In this document: piece after piece, positions 42,978 through 51,877 of the stretch
Layout of the letters: every line of letters starts with the position of its first letter
How positions within the stretch are numbered: the first letter of the stretch is position 1
Made by a program: the position numbers and the translations under genes
The notes under the pieces: model-generated
Told to the model about the DNA's origin: nothing
Database searches by the model: none
What the model saw: only the letters and a program-made list of their open reading frames with translations
DNA from: Chloroflexi bacterium TSY
Lineage (GTDB): Bacteria > Chloroflexota > Anaerolineae > Caldilineales > Caldilineaceae
Assembly (NCBI GenBank): GCA_019217005.1
Contig: JAHBNG010000020.1
Location: 1 to 64,000, forward strand
DNA: 64,000 nt
Direction: 5' to 3'

Positions 42978-43844
42978 CTAATCTTGAATAGGGATATAGA
43001 TTTCTGTGCGCAAATTATCCGGCTTTGTGCGTCGTGGATCGCGGTTCAGATAACGTTCCCAGGCCGGATCGTGACGTAACTGCCTTCCGCTATTGGGCAA
43101 CCAAACCTTATATATGGTATCGTACGTTTGGTTAAAATGTTCGTACGGCCCAATATGTAGAAACACCGCGTACGTTCCTCCCGCAATTGTTTGCATCCCG
43201 ATGATCCCTTCAGTCTCTATTTCTTCGGGAATAGTAATGCAGGCATCGTAGCGTAACTGATGATCGTCCGTAATATCTGGGCTGTCGTGCGAAATGCCAA
43301 TCATCTTTGTCTCTTTCTGCATGAGCCTACGGGAATAGGCATATTCCATCAACACGCCCCAAGCATCGCTGGCCGCTTGACTGTACGCGCCCGTTTTGCG
43401 CACAAAGAGGACGGTTTGTGGTTCTAACTCGACGATGGTCGGTTTTATCATTTCGGACTCCTGTAGTATTTGAGAAGCAGAGATTGCTCCATAGACACCC
43501 TTTGCGTGTCGATAGGTGGCTGGTGCGACGCCAAAATGTTTCTTAAATGCCTTCCCAAAGGTGGATTGCGTTTCATATCCGACACTCAAGGCAATATCTA
43601 AAACCTCTTGCTCTGAATGGAGTAGCCGCATGGCCGCCTGTTCCAGCCGTACGCGCCGCACATAAGAAGCCAATGATTCACCCACATAAGCCCTAAAAAT
43701 GCGGTGGAAATGGTACGGCGAAAATGAAACCAAGGCTGCCAGTTCACTGAGTGTCGGTGGCGTTTCCAAATGGTTCTGAATATAGATCAGCACTCGGTTA
43801 ACTCGCTGCTGGTAATCTGAGTTTGTCGCTCGCTGGATGGTCAC
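42978..43844 (-). CDS. AraC family transcriptional regulator with GyrI-like effector domain
   Basis: A 288-aa protein. Residues about 12-112 form an AraC-type double helix-turn-helix (LSELAALVSFSPYHFHRIFR and ALSVGYETQSTFGKAFKKHF). Residues about 130-286 form a GyrI-like/effector-binding domain (VELEPQTVLFVRKTGAYSQA ... GTYAVFLHIGPYEHFNQTYD ... WERYLNRDPRRTKPD). Such regulators bind amphipathic drugs or small ligands. GTG start with AAGGA 9 nt upstream. Its targets are not known; the broken alpha/beta hydrolase gene immediately downstream is on the same strand. Confidence 0.88.
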   Translation of the reverse strand: MTIQRATNSDYQQRVNRVLIYIQNHLETPPTLSELAALVSFSPYHFHRIFRAYVGESLASYVRRVRLEQAAMRLLHSEQEVLDIALSVGYETQSTFGKAFKKHFGVAPATYRHAKGVYGAISASQILQESEMIKPTIVELEPQTVLFVRKTGAYSQAASDAWGVLMEYAYSRRLMQKETKMIGISHDSPDITDDHQLRYDACITIPEEIETEGIIGMQTIAGGTYAVFLHIGPYEHFNQTYDTIYKVWLPNSGRQLRHDPAWERYLNRDPRRTKPDNLRTEIYIPIQD

Positions 43845-44051
43845 ATTAATGTTCCTTGCTCTTCTCGCAGGGCATTATCTTTCAACCCGTGAAAGAATCA
43901 TATCACATTTAGTTTGCCTTTGTTGTGCCATTCTTGCGAACTTTGCGGAACAGTTTTCAGCCCATTTCGGTGACGAAGCGTTCTGGCTGAATAAGGAGCT
44001 ACAAGTGCATTGGCGAGTGCTCGGCCCGATGTTGACAATCAATACATAGGT

Positions 44052-44165
44052 TCAATGTATCCGTATCTGTCCGATGACGCTCAAAATGGTCACAAACATC
44101 GAATTGCGAAAATAGAGCGCAAAGGGCACCACCGTGAGCGCCTCCGTTACTTGCACACTTTTCAT
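44052..44165 (-). pseudogene. Relic of a sugar ABC transporter permease (MalG-like)
   Basis: From 44165 the frame encodes 37 residues (TEALTVVPFALYFRN, then SMFVTILSVIGQIRIH) that match the segment around the second helix of MalG/UgpE-type permeases. The intact permease at 46579-47433 has the same segment (PEALTLLPFGTFFVNTV). The remainder of the gene is missing on both sides. It is a small leftover of a second importer. Confidence 0.55.
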
Positions 44166-44184
44166 AGATGAGCCCAAGAATTAA

Positions 44185-45228
44185 TCAATCGCACACTTCG
44201 ACAGCTCGGCGTTCGACTGTTGCTTGTCGAGCCGCTTGGATAATTGCAAGAATGTGGCGAGCCATCTTGCCGGTGATTGGCAATTCGCTTCTATCGGCAA
44301 GGGCGGAAAATACGGCAGCAAAGAATTCGGTGTGTCCCGTCCCGGTTTCCCCCTTTTGTTTGGAAATCCCTTGTGTCTCTACTTCTTTCCAGCCATCGGG
44401 TCGAGCAAACCGCAAAAATGGCTGGTCTGAATAATGATTGACCCGAATCGATCCGTTGGTGGTATGTACCTCGCACCATTGTGCATCTTGATTGTTTATT
44501 GCGGGCGAACACCAACTTGCGGTCACGGTGGAGACTGTCCCGTTTTCATGTTCAAGCAGCATGACTGCCATATCATCCACATCGGTCTGAAAACCGAGCG
44601 TATTAACATTTGCAGAAACGTATCGAATCGGGGTGTCCATCAACGCCTCAACGGAGTAAATTTCATGGTAGGATGTATCAAGAGCACATCCACCACCAGC
44701 TGCCTTGCTGCCAAGCCAGTGTCTTTGAAAAAAATCAGCAGATTTAAGCCACATACTCTGACCACGACCGAAAATCGGTGTACCCATGACGCCATCACGA
44801 AGTTCGGCGTCGGCTTGTTTCATGGGCGGAGAAAAGAGAAGATTATGTATCACGGTGTACGGCACACGATGACGCTCGACAGCTTCAAGGATGGCGTTGG
44901 CTTCCTCTAACGAAGTCGCCATCGGTTTTTCAGAGATAATCGCCACACTTGCTTCAGCGGCAGCAATGACCTGTTCGGTGTGCAAGAAATGAGGCGTTGC
45001 GATAGATACTGCATCAATATCTGCTTTGGCCAGCATTACCCGATAGTCGGTGTATCTTTGAGTTGACACAACTCCAAGGCGTCGTGCGACAGACTCAAGA
45101 TTTGCCGTGATTGGATCTGCCAAAGCAACGATTTTCGCTGCATTGTTTAAGGAGAGAAAGGCAGGCACATGAGCACGTTGGACGATTCCACCGCAGCCGA
45201 TTAGTCCGAGACGAATTGGTGTTTCCAT
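44185..45228 (-). CDS. Gfo/Idh/MocA family oxidoreductase
   Basis: A 347-aa protein. The Rossmann motif is IRLGLIGCGGIVQRAHVPAF, the second block SVAIISEKPMATSLEEA contains EKP, and GGGCALDTSYHEIYS carries the Asp/His pair of the active site. Length is normal. The start 45228 is set where homology begins. The same frame is open 71 codons further upstream with reasonable-looking but unrecognised sequence (GIANFDDLNWTIVNGGKAFS), so a longer product or a fused remnant is possible. It stands next to the sugar importer genes, suggesting it processes the imported sugar. Confidence 0.85.
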   Translation of the reverse strand: METPIRLGLIGCGGIVQRAHVPAFLSLNNAAKIVALADPITANLESVARRLGVVSTQRYTDYRVMLAKADIDAVSIATPHFLHTEQVIAAAEASVAIISEKPMATSLEEANAILEAVERHRVPYTVIHNLLFSPPMKQADAELRDGVMGTPIFGRGQSMWLKSADFFQRHWLGSKAAGGGCALDTSYHEIYSVEALMDTPIRYVSANVNTLGFQTDVDDMAVMLLEHENGTVSTVTASWCSPAINNQDAQWCEVHTTNGSIRVNHYSDQPFLRFARPDGWKEVETQGISKQKGETGTGHTEFFAAVFSALADRSELPITGKMARHILAIIQAARQATVERRAVEVCD

Positions 45229-45463
45229 ATCCATGCTCGCTTTCAGTCGAGAAGTGGGAATTGCTGGTTGGTTCTCTCCATTGTATCCACTGAACGCTTT
45301 ACCACCGTTGACAATCGTCCAGTTTAAGTCATCAAAATTGGCGATGCCCGTCATTTGAATAAATACTTCAGTCAACTGGCTTGCAGAGAGATCAAATATC
45401 CCAGTCATCAAGACTCCAGCATCCATGAAATCCATTGACAAACTTCACGCAGATTCGCTAGTA

Positions 45464-45545
45464 GAACAAACAGCTTGTCTGTTCAGCATTATGGACAAAC
45501 AAACTTCGCCGTCCGACCAAAACGATGACTGATGCCAATTATTTG
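45464..45545. repeat. Hairpin repeat family E, copy 2
   Basis: GAACAAACAGCTTGT...GTTC hairpin at 45464-45484, then CGATGACTGATGCCAA, as in the copy at 6088. Hairpin orientation is inverted relative to copy 1. Confidence 0.5.
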
Positions 45546-45555
45546 TCTTAGGCTT

Positions 45556-46362
45556 TCATCTCTTTTTTGCTACTGCCTTAAAAAAAGTATAACAGAAGAC
45601 ACCATCTGATTCTGCCGTTCTGTATAGATCGCTGATGCCTCGATCAATTTCTGCAGGCTCAATCATTTCAGCCTCAATGGCTGCTTCCCGTATTCCTTCG
45701 ATCATTGCTGTAAAGGTTTTCTTGGTGAATCCCTCTACCAGTTCTGGTCGACTGGCATCGACATAGACCATGCGTGGCAATACGTTTATCGAATCGAAGC
45801 CTGCACAACTCAGGAGTGGGTAAAGCTCTCTGCCAATATTTGCATTTCCTCCGGCTCGTTTCTGAAGCTCCACCTGACACTGAATTGCCCGATGGGCATG
45901 TACGCTATCTGGATGGAAGTATGTCGAGCCATGATCTCCCTCAATCACGGTCATGGTTCCACCCGGTTTGACGATCCGTTTAAGCAGAGTAAGGGCTTCG
46001 ACGGGTTTTGAGAGATGCTCAAGCACAAAGCAGACAAAGACATGCTCAAATGAATTTGCTTTGAACCGTAGATTGAAAATGTCGCCCTGCTCAAAATGAA
46101 CATTGGAGAACCCCGCTGTCTCTACCTTCTTTCTGGCTTCAGCGAGCGACTCTTTCGATATGTCAATCGATGTAATGCGAGCGTCCGGGCTATTCGTGGC
46201 CAACGTGACTGTTTGTGCGCCCACACCACAACCTGCTTCCAGGACCGTTGAATTCGCCGGATAGGATGTGTCTGTATGTAGAAGATCCACCAGAGATGAG
46301 GCTTGATCTTGCAACCGCATGTTTTCTCGTGAATCGTATCCATGTACGTATTGATTATTCAT
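45556..46362 (-). CDS. Class I SAM-dependent methyltransferase
   Basis: A 268-aa protein. Motif I is STVLEAGCGVGAQT (42-51), motif II ITSIDISKESL with the acidic ribose-binding residue, then HFEQGDIFNL and the post-motif FVCFVLEHL. The fold and order are those of small-molecule methyltransferases such as UbiE/COQ5-like enzymes. Substrate unknown. GGAG lies directly upstream of the ATG at 46362. It lies 194 bp beyond the end of the oxidoreductase frame on the same strand. Confidence 0.87.
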   Translation of the reverse strand: MNNQYVHGYDSRENMRLQDQASSLVDLLHTDTSYPANSTVLEAGCGVGAQTVTLATNSPDARITSIDISKESLAEARKKVETAGFSNVHFEQGDIFNLRFKANSFEHVFVCFVLEHLSKPVEALTLLKRIVKPGGTMTVIEGDHGSTYFHPDSVHAHRAIQCQVELQKRAGGNANIGRELYPLLSCAGFDSINVLPRMVYVDASRPELVEGFTKKTFTAMIEGIREAAIEAEMIEPAEIDRGISDLYRTAESDGVFCYTFFKAVAKKR

Positions 46363-46490
46363 TTTTCTCCACTGCCGAATGTTTGTTTAACGGACAAAAC
46401 CACACACCAAAATTCAATGCTACGGATACACAAAAATTATTCACTATAGATGTTCAGATAATGTTTTCCATGCGAAACAGAAGCTTGTCA

Positions 46491-46540
46491 GCATCTCAGC
46501 CGGTCAGCCAGAGAGCTGAGTAGCTGACTGGCTGAAATGC
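46491..46540. terminator. Hairpin downstream of the ABC permease gene
   Basis: GCATCTCAGCCGGTCAGCC and its near reverse complement (AGCTGACTGGCTGAAATGC) form a 19-bp stem with two or three mismatches. It lies just past the 3' end of the permease gene on the minus strand. No T-run follows, so it may be a processing hairpin. Confidence 0.45.
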
Positions 46541-46578
46541 CAGCAACGACAGGAAATTCTTTTTCTGAAAGGCTATAG

Positions 46579-47433
46579 CTACTTAAAGCCTGTATAAACT
46601 ACCCCCTGAATAAAAATCTTCTGAGCAAAAAAGAAAACGAGGATGACGGGCAACATCACCACCAGGGAGGCAGCCATCAGATAATGCCAGTCCGTGCCGT
46701 AATTTCCCTGGAAGAAGCGCAATCCAAGTGCCAACGTGAATTTCTCTTTGTCAAACAGATAGATCAACGGTTGGAAAAAATCATTCCAGTGGAATTGAAA
46801 CGAAAAGATCGCAACAGCGGCCAAGGCTGGCTTGGAAAGCGGCAACACAATGCGCCAAAAAACGCCAAAGCGTGAACAACCGTCGATGGCTGCGGCGTCG
46901 TCCAGATCGAAGGGAATCGTCATGTAAAACTGACGCAGCAGAAAGATGAAAAACGGTATGCCAAACCACGAAGGCACAATCAGCGGTCGAAAGGTGTTGA
47001 TCCAGTCGAGATTGCGAAAGATGATGAAAACAGGGATCAACGTCACTTGCCGCGGCAACATCATTGTTGCCAACACGATGATGAACAGTAGGTTACGTCC
47101 TTTCCAGCGGAGACGGGCAAACGAATAGGCAACCACCGATGAGGAAACAAGCTCACCAAGTACAGCCAAGAAGGTAATGATCACCGTGTTGACAAAAAAC
47201 GTCCCGAATGGCAGCAACGTCAATGCCTCAGGATAATTGGTCCACAGTACAGGGTCTGGAATCCACTCAGGCGGAAAGCGAAAGACTGCGGAACGTTTTT
47301 TGAGGGAGGTCGAGATCATCCAGGCCAATGGGGCTAACGTGACGCATGCGCCAGCGATTAAGATTGCGTAAATGAGCGTATAGTTGAGCAGGTTTTGGAT
47401 CCTGTACCCAATCAGTGTGCGCCGTTCGATCAT
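46579..47433 (-). CDS. Carbohydrate ABC transporter permease (MalG/UgpE type)
   Basis: A 284-aa inner-membrane protein with six predicted helices. The cytoplasmic EAA loop that contacts the ATPase reads DDAAAIDGCSRFGVFWRIVL, followed by PLSKPALAAVAIF. The N-terminal segment (TLAPLAWMISTSLK) and PFGTFFVNTVIITF are typical for the family. It starts immediately after the ancestral stop of the other permease gene (TAA-ATG). With it and the solute-binding protein it forms an importer; the ATPase gene is not in the window. Confidence 0.92.
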   Translation of the reverse strand: MIERRTLIGYRIQNLLNYTLIYAILIAGACVTLAPLAWMISTSLKKRSAVFRFPPEWIPDPVLWTNYPEALTLLPFGTFFVNTVIITFLAVLGELVSSSVVAYSFARLRWKGRNLLFIIVLATMMLPRQVTLIPVFIIFRNLDWINTFRPLIVPSWFGIPFFIFLLRQFYMTIPFDLDDAAAIDGCSRFGVFWRIVLPLSKPALAAVAIFSFQFHWNDFFQPLIYLFDKEKFTLALGLRFFQGNYGTDWHYLMAASLVVMLPVILVFFFAQKIFIQGVVYTGFK

Positions 47434-48352
47434 TTATGCTTCTCTGCCTCCCGTTTCCGCCTCGTAATAAACCCAGGTAGATGCGGTGCGAAAGATTCAG
47501 CAAGGTCAATAGCAGGATACAGAGAAAAAGAACCCAGGCCAGGGCCGAAGCGTACCCCATGTTAAAGAACTGAAACGCCTGCCGATAGAGATAAAGCATG
47601 TAAAAGAGGGAAGCATTGGCGGGTCCACCATCGGTCATAATAAAGGCTTGGGTAAAGATTTGCATGGCGTGGATAATGCCCATGACGAGCTGAAAGAAGA
47701 TAACCGGGCTCAGCATTGGTAGGGTTACATTTCGGATCCGTTGGAACCAGTTTGCTCCATCGATTTCTGCTGCTTCATACAAGTCTGTCGGGATGCCTTG
47801 TAGACCGGCCAAATAGATGACCATGCTGCCGCCGACGCTCCATAGACTCATGACAACAAAAGAGGGCAAAACCCAAGTGCGGTCCGCAAGCCAGGCTGGC
47901 CCCTGAATTCCGACCCACGAAAGCGCCAGATTCAGCAAACCAAACTCCGGTGAGAAGATCCAACGCCAGAGCAGAGCCACAGCGACGCCGGCGAGAATTG
48001 CCGGCAGATAGTAGATTGTGCGCAAAACCGCCAATCCGCGGATCTTCGTATTCAGTAGCATTGCCAATGAAACGCCGAAGAAGAGGTGGAGCGGCAGCGC
48101 CATCAGCGAATAGGTGATCGTAATGCGCAACGCATGGAGAGGAAGTTCATCTTCCCAAAACATCTTTTTGATGTTCGCTGCCCCGACCCATTCTGGAGGT
48201 GAAATCAGATCCCAACTGGTTCCGGCCAGCACCAAGGATGCGATCATCGGCCCAGCGGTAAAAACCACGAACCCGATGATCCAGGGCAACGCCATCATCC
48301 AACCGAGCAGGCTTTCGCCGCTTCTGTAAGTGAATTTGAAGTTTGTCATCAT
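47267..48352 (-). CDS. Carbohydrate ABC transporter permease (MalF/UgpA type) with C-terminal frameshift
   Basis: As sequenced, 361 aa with six helices and the EAA loop DLYEAAEIDGANWFQRIRNV followed by TLPMLSPVIFF. After LTLLNLSHR, around 47484, the frame changes. The correct end is legible in another frame as STWVYYEAETGGREA and a TAA at 47434-47436 directly before the next ATG. One extra base in CGCATCTACC explains it. The read frame instead adds about 55 unrelated residues overlapping the next gene. The membrane part is complete, so function may survive. Start near 48349-48352 is uncertain, with no clear ribosome binding site. Confidence 0.85.
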   Translation of the reverse strand: MMTNFKFTYRSGESLLGWMMALPWIIGFVVFTAGPMIASLVLAGTSWDLISPPEWVGAANIKKMFWEDELPLHALRITITYSLMALPLHLFFGVSLAMLLNTKIRGLAVLRTIYYLPAILAGVAVALLWRWIFSPEFGLLNLALSWVGIQGPAWLADRTWVLPSFVVMSLWSVGGSMVIYLAGLQGIPTDLYEAAEIDGANWFQRIRNVTLPMLSPVIFFQLVMGIIHAMQIFTQAFIMTDGGPANASLFYMLYLYRQAFQFFNMGYASALAWVLFLCILLLTLLNLSHRIYLGLLRGGNGRQRSINDRTAHTDWVQDPKPAQLYAHLRNLNRWRMRHVSPIGLDDLDLPQKTFRSLSLSA

Positions 48353-48397
48353 GCAAAGCATTTGGTAAACGAAAAGATGAACAAATAGAGCGGGATT

Positions 48398-48438
48398 TGT
48401 GGATAGTTGATAATGACACGCCATCCATTATCCACCCC
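48398..48438. repeat. Heptamer-type repeat locus F2
   Basis: GTGGATAGTTGATAATGACA followed by CCATCCATTATCCACC, its imperfect inverse. Same style as at 18384-18442. Confidence 0.5.
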
Positions 48439-48542
48439 TTGTCGGTCTGAGGAGAACTCTCACGAGAAGGTTTGATGGACGAAAATCAACCTGTTTGATT
48501 CGGGTTTTTGGACTCTACGCGACAAAGTGTACTTGAGGCAGA

Positions 48543-48597
48543 GTAGCGAAGTAGCGGGTAACGAAGTATGCGCACTCGCTACCCGCCACTTCGCTAC
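48543..48597. repeat. Inverted repeat downstream of the solute-binding protein gene
   Basis: GTAGCGAAGTAGCGGGTA pairs with CTACCCGCCACTTCGCTAC around a 17-nt loop. It may stabilise or terminate the solute-binding protein mRNA, as is common between binding-protein and permease genes. Confidence 0.5.
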
Positions 48598-48701
48598 TTC
48601 CTGATCCACTAACATGCGTAGAACCGTTTTCGAGGCTGAGGTAAAGGCTAAGAAAAGAAGATCCGACAGTACCTACCTTCGCCTCAGCCTTAGTCTCTTC
48701 C

Positions 48702-50075
48702 TCAGGATCGCCATTGCCCTTCCTTGATCAGCGGGTTCACCTTTTGACAGATGTTTGAAGCCACAACTTGGGCGTCTCGCTCTTCGCCAATCAGCAAGAG
48801 ATCGAGTTCAGCCTGCATGGTTTTGTCGATCTCACCCCAGTTTGTCAGAACGGGGTCTGGCGCAACGAAGTGCCTGACAGCATCGACCATCACGTGCTTG
48901 TTCTCCGGTGGCAGCGGGTCCGTCAAGAAAAACTCTTCCTGCGCCGAAAGGCGGGTGCCCTGTAAGCCACCTTCTGTGATGATCTTCTCCATTGCTGGAC
49001 CGTTGAAATATTTCAGTAGATTCCAGGCACAGTCAGGGGCCTCTGTCGTTTTGGGGATCACCAATGGGAAATAGTAGACATAGTTTGAACGACCGCCAGC
49101 GCCTGCTGGATAATGGCCCAAGGCGACCTTAAATTCGGTGTCGCGGAAATTATTGAACGCCCAGCTCCCATTGTTGAGCATGGCCAGCCGCCCCGTCAGG
49201 AGCAATTCTGTTGTGCCCATATCAGCCATGACTTCCAGTTTGGGGGCAAACCCATATTCCCAGCGTAGATCGGCATAGAATTGTAGGGCCTCGACCGCTT
49301 CAGGTTGATCGAGGGTGCATTCCGTGGGAAAGAATGGATCATCCACGACTTGCCCGCCAAAAATTCGCACCCAAGTCTGCCAGACAACACTCCAACCAGT
49401 CACATCATAAGCGAAATGGGTGGTCCTACCATTGGCATCTTGCTTGGTCAGCTTTTCGCAGGAATTGAAAAAGTCGTCCACAGTCCAGCCCTCGTCGTCC
49501 CACTGATCGGTCGGCATCATGGCGTCAGCCTCTTCGAACATGTCTTTGTTATAGAAAAGGGCAATCGAGGCGACATTGTCTGGCATACCGTAGATGCCGC
49601 CATTGTGGGTATAACTCTCAATCGCCAAATCAGGGAATTCGCTCAAATCATAGTTGTCACGTTCAATGAAGGGTTTGAGATCCAAGACCAGATCTTTGGA
49701 CAAGAACTCAGGCAAATCAGCGATGCGAATAATAAAGAGATCCGGTGGTTGACCTGCCGCAATCTGCGTAAACAGCTTATCCGCGTAACCACTATTCCAG
49801 CCGCCTGGCACCGATGTAAAGTTCAGTTTGCACTCTGGATGGGCCTCATCAAAGGGGGCCAACGCCTCTTCTCGAATGCCGATGAGGGGTGGGCCATCCC
49901 AGAACATCACTGATACCTCTGTCTGCTCGGATGGAGAGGCGCCACTTCCTGCTCCTTCCGCTGATTGTCCGCCAGAAGGGGCGGCAGGGATACAGGCCAT
50001 CAAGGCTGTCCCTGCGCCAGCAACGGCTGACCATTGCAAGAAGTGTCATCGGCTCAACTTTTTCGACTCTGTCAT
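48702..50075 (-). pseudogene. Sugar ABC transporter substrate-binding protein with a nonsense codon in its signal peptide
   Basis: A family-1-type extracellular binding protein of about 457 aa from ATG 50075, which has AAAGGAA 9 nt upstream. The signal begins MTESKKLSR-stop-HFLQWSAV: a TGA at 50046-50048 stands where the second Arg of a twin-arginine SRRHFLQ motif is expected, consistent with CGA to TGA. Downstream, LMACIPAAPSGG has a lipobox-like Cys, then the mature domain (SVMFWDGPPL, LPEFLSKDLVLDL, IYGMPDNVASIALFYN). An internal TTG at 50039 could restart translation but would lack the Tat motif, so export would fail. The gene precedes the two permease genes. Confidence 0.82.
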
Positions 50076-50242
50076 GATTGGTTTCCTTTGAGTTGATAGT
50101 TGGTTCATCCATGAAAGCGTTGCAAGGGACTGTTTTCGCCCAATATGAACTTACCCATTTGCAGAGTTTCGTCTGATGAACATGAAAATCCTGTTTGGGA
50201 GTAGAAGAAGGCGATATGCCAAAATTCGGGACGTCGCCTGAG

Positions 50243-50323
50243 AGCCTATCCGAAAAGTGGTTGTGAGTCCAGCTAGCTTCTCGAGTGAAAATGCATCGCC
50301 ACAGAACGTTTCGGATAAGCGCT
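50243..50323. mobile_element. Repeat family C, copy 2 (MITE-like)
   Basis: Inverted ends AGCCTATCCGAAA / TTTCGGATAAGCGCT with interior GTGGTTGTGAGTCCAGCTAG identical to the copy at 4256-4336. Length about 81 bp. No clear target duplication. Confidence 0.65.
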
Positions 50324-50375
50324 AAGGTGCAGACTATCATACTGTAGGCGAAAGATTCTAGCAAGTGATCAGGTA

Positions 50376-50384
50376 TGATATACT
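50376..50384 (+). promoter_or_regulatory. Extended -10 promoter
   Basis: TGATATACT (TG-N-TATACT) lies 37 nt before the small gene's ATG. A ribosome binding site GGAGG follows at 50411-50415. No good -35 was seen, as expected for extended -10 promoters. Confidence 0.5.
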
Positions 50385-50420
50385 ATATTAACGAAAGTTT
50401 TCATACACGCGGAGGTTCAA

Positions 50421-50603
50421 ATGACCCTAACCGTAACGCTTGAGTTGCCAGAAAAGCTGGTTCAAGAACTAGAGACTACAGCCCACCGTCAGCTCCGCTC
50501 TGTAGCTGACGTATTGCGAGAGCTTGTCCTTCAAAATTGGCACTCAACGCCTAAGTTACCAGATGAATATGAAGATCGCGTCAATCGAAACCTACCAACT
50601 TGA
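50421..50603 (+). CDS. Small protein resembling an antitoxin N-terminus
   Basis: A 60-aa protein. The first 45 residues (LTVTLELPEKLVQELETTAH, then RSVADVLRELVLQNW) look like a ribbon-helix-helix/CopG-like or DUF2281-like antitoxin start. The usual C-terminal part is absent; the frame runs 35 bp into the enolase-superfamily gene in another frame and stops. It has its own promoter and a consensus ribosome binding site, so it is probably translated. It may be a truncated antitoxin whose control region now drives the downstream enzyme. Confidence 0.5.
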   Translation: MTLTVTLELPEKLVQELETTAHRQLRSVADVLRELVLQNWHSTPKLPDEYEDRVNRNLPT

Positions 50604-51726
50604 ATGCCCTCTGGAACGCCCCTTTGGCTGGTCGCAAGCGTGGACGGACAAGCGGGCAACAGGCATCATCAAGATTACGACCGATGAAGGGATTGTCGGC
50701 TGGGGGGAAGGGTCAAGTAGCCCCACTGCGGCAATCATCCATGACATGTTTGCCCCGTGGCTGATTGGCCAGAACCCACTCAATCGGCTGGGCATTTGGC
50801 AACAGATGTACCATGCGTTGTACAACGCTAACTTGGCTGGTGGCTTTGGGGGCAACGCGATCAGCGCCATCGATATTGCGCTGTGGGACATTGCAGGTAA
50901 GGCGGCAGGGCTATCTGTTTCCGATCTGCTGGGCGGCCAAGTACGCAACAAAGTCGCCGTCTATGCAACTGGCCTCTATTACACCAAAGGCGAGTTTCCC
51001 AACCGTTTACTCGACGAAGCCCGAAGCTATGTCGAAGCGGGTTTCAAAGGGATGAAGACCAAAGTTGGTGGCTTAACATTGGCTGAGGATATCAAGCGAG
51101 TCGCTGCGCTCCGTGAAGCCATTGGTCCCGACATCTATCTGGCGGTTGATGCCAACCAAGCCTACAATTCAGCGACAGCCATCCGCATCGGCCAACGTTT
51201 GGCAGAATATGACATTCTTTGGTTTGAAGAGCCGGTTGGGGCAAAAGATCTGGCTGGGTATAAACAGGTGCAAGCTGACCTGCCCATGGCGATTGCCGGT
51301 GGTGAAGGGCTACGTACGCGCTACGAATTTAAGGATTTCTTTGGTCAGGGGATCATGGATATTGCTCAGCCAGATGTGATCAATGTCGGTGGCATCACGG
51401 AGCTACGCAACGTGGCGATGATGGCCAACGCCTTTGGCGTGCAGGTTAATCCGCACGTCTGGGGATCTCCCATTATGATTGCGGCCACGCTGCACGTTGC
51501 TGCCACCATTCCATCTTGCCCACCAGCAGGGACGCCCGAACCCTTCCAACAGGAACCGGTGATGGAATTTGACCGGACTCCCAGCGCCCTACGCGAGACT
51601 CTGTCACCGCAACCGTTTGATCAAATTAATGGCTTTGTCACAGTACCAACCGGGCCAGGGCTGGGGGTGGAGATTGATGAAGATGTGTTGCAGAAATTCT
51701 GTGTTGGTCGCGCAGTATCTGCATAG
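50569..51726 (+). CDS. Mandelate racemase/muconate lactonizing enzyme family protein (enolase superfamily)
   Basis: A 385-aa protein with the capping domain (ETYQLECPLERPFGWSQAWT) and the barrel motifs of the mandelate racemase group: GMKTKVGG with the K-x-K base (Lys163, Lys165), metal ligands Asp194 in AVDANQAY, Glu220/221 in WFEEPV and Glu246 in GGEGLRT, DIAQPDV, and the His of VNPHVWGS. Such enzymes dehydrate sugar acids or racemise. Start 50569 (MKIASIETY) is family-typical but has no ribosome binding site of its own; it overlaps the small ORF by 35 bp, so translation is probably coupled. Substrate not determined. Confidence 0.9.
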   Translation: MKIASIETYQLECPLERPFGWSQAWTDKRATGIIKITTDEGIVGWGEGSSSPTAAIIHDMFAPWLIGQNPLNRLGIWQQMYHALYNANLAGGFGGNAISAIDIALWDIAGKAAGLSVSDLLGGQVRNKVAVYATGLYYTKGEFPNRLLDEARSYVEAGFKGMKTKVGGLTLAEDIKRVAALREAIGPDIYLAVDANQAYNSATAIRIGQRLAEYDILWFEEPVGAKDLAGYKQVQADLPMAIAGGEGLRTRYEFKDFFGQGIMDIAQPDVINVGGITELRNVAMMANAFGVQVNPHVWGSPIMIAATLHVAATIPSCPPAGTPEPFQQEPVMEFDRTPSALRETLSPQPFDQINGFVTVPTGPGLGVEIDEDVLQKFCVGRAVSA

Positions 51727-51877
51727 TAATTTAGCCATCCAGCACGAAAGTCGTCTCGAACGCAATGCTGGTTGGTTCATGTATGGTAAGTCTCGAAAAA
51801 TCTGCCTAAAGCAGGAGATTGAGTATATGCGTTCGCATGATAGCCCACTCCTATCAACGTAGATGCTGAGCATAATG

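Larger units (their letters stand above)
48353..48701. other. Intergenic stretch with hairpins
   Basis: Holds a heptamer-type repeat (48398-48438), a strong inverted repeat (48543-48597) and a weaker one (about 48629-48695, GAGGCTGAGGTAAAGG ... CCTTCGCCTCAGCC). No gene was seen. Confidence 0.5.
50076..50420. other. Intergenic stretch with repeat family C copy and a promoter
   Basis: No coding frame was seen. It contains the family C element (50243-50323) and, to its right, an extended -10 promoter for the small plus-strand gene. Confidence 0.5.
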
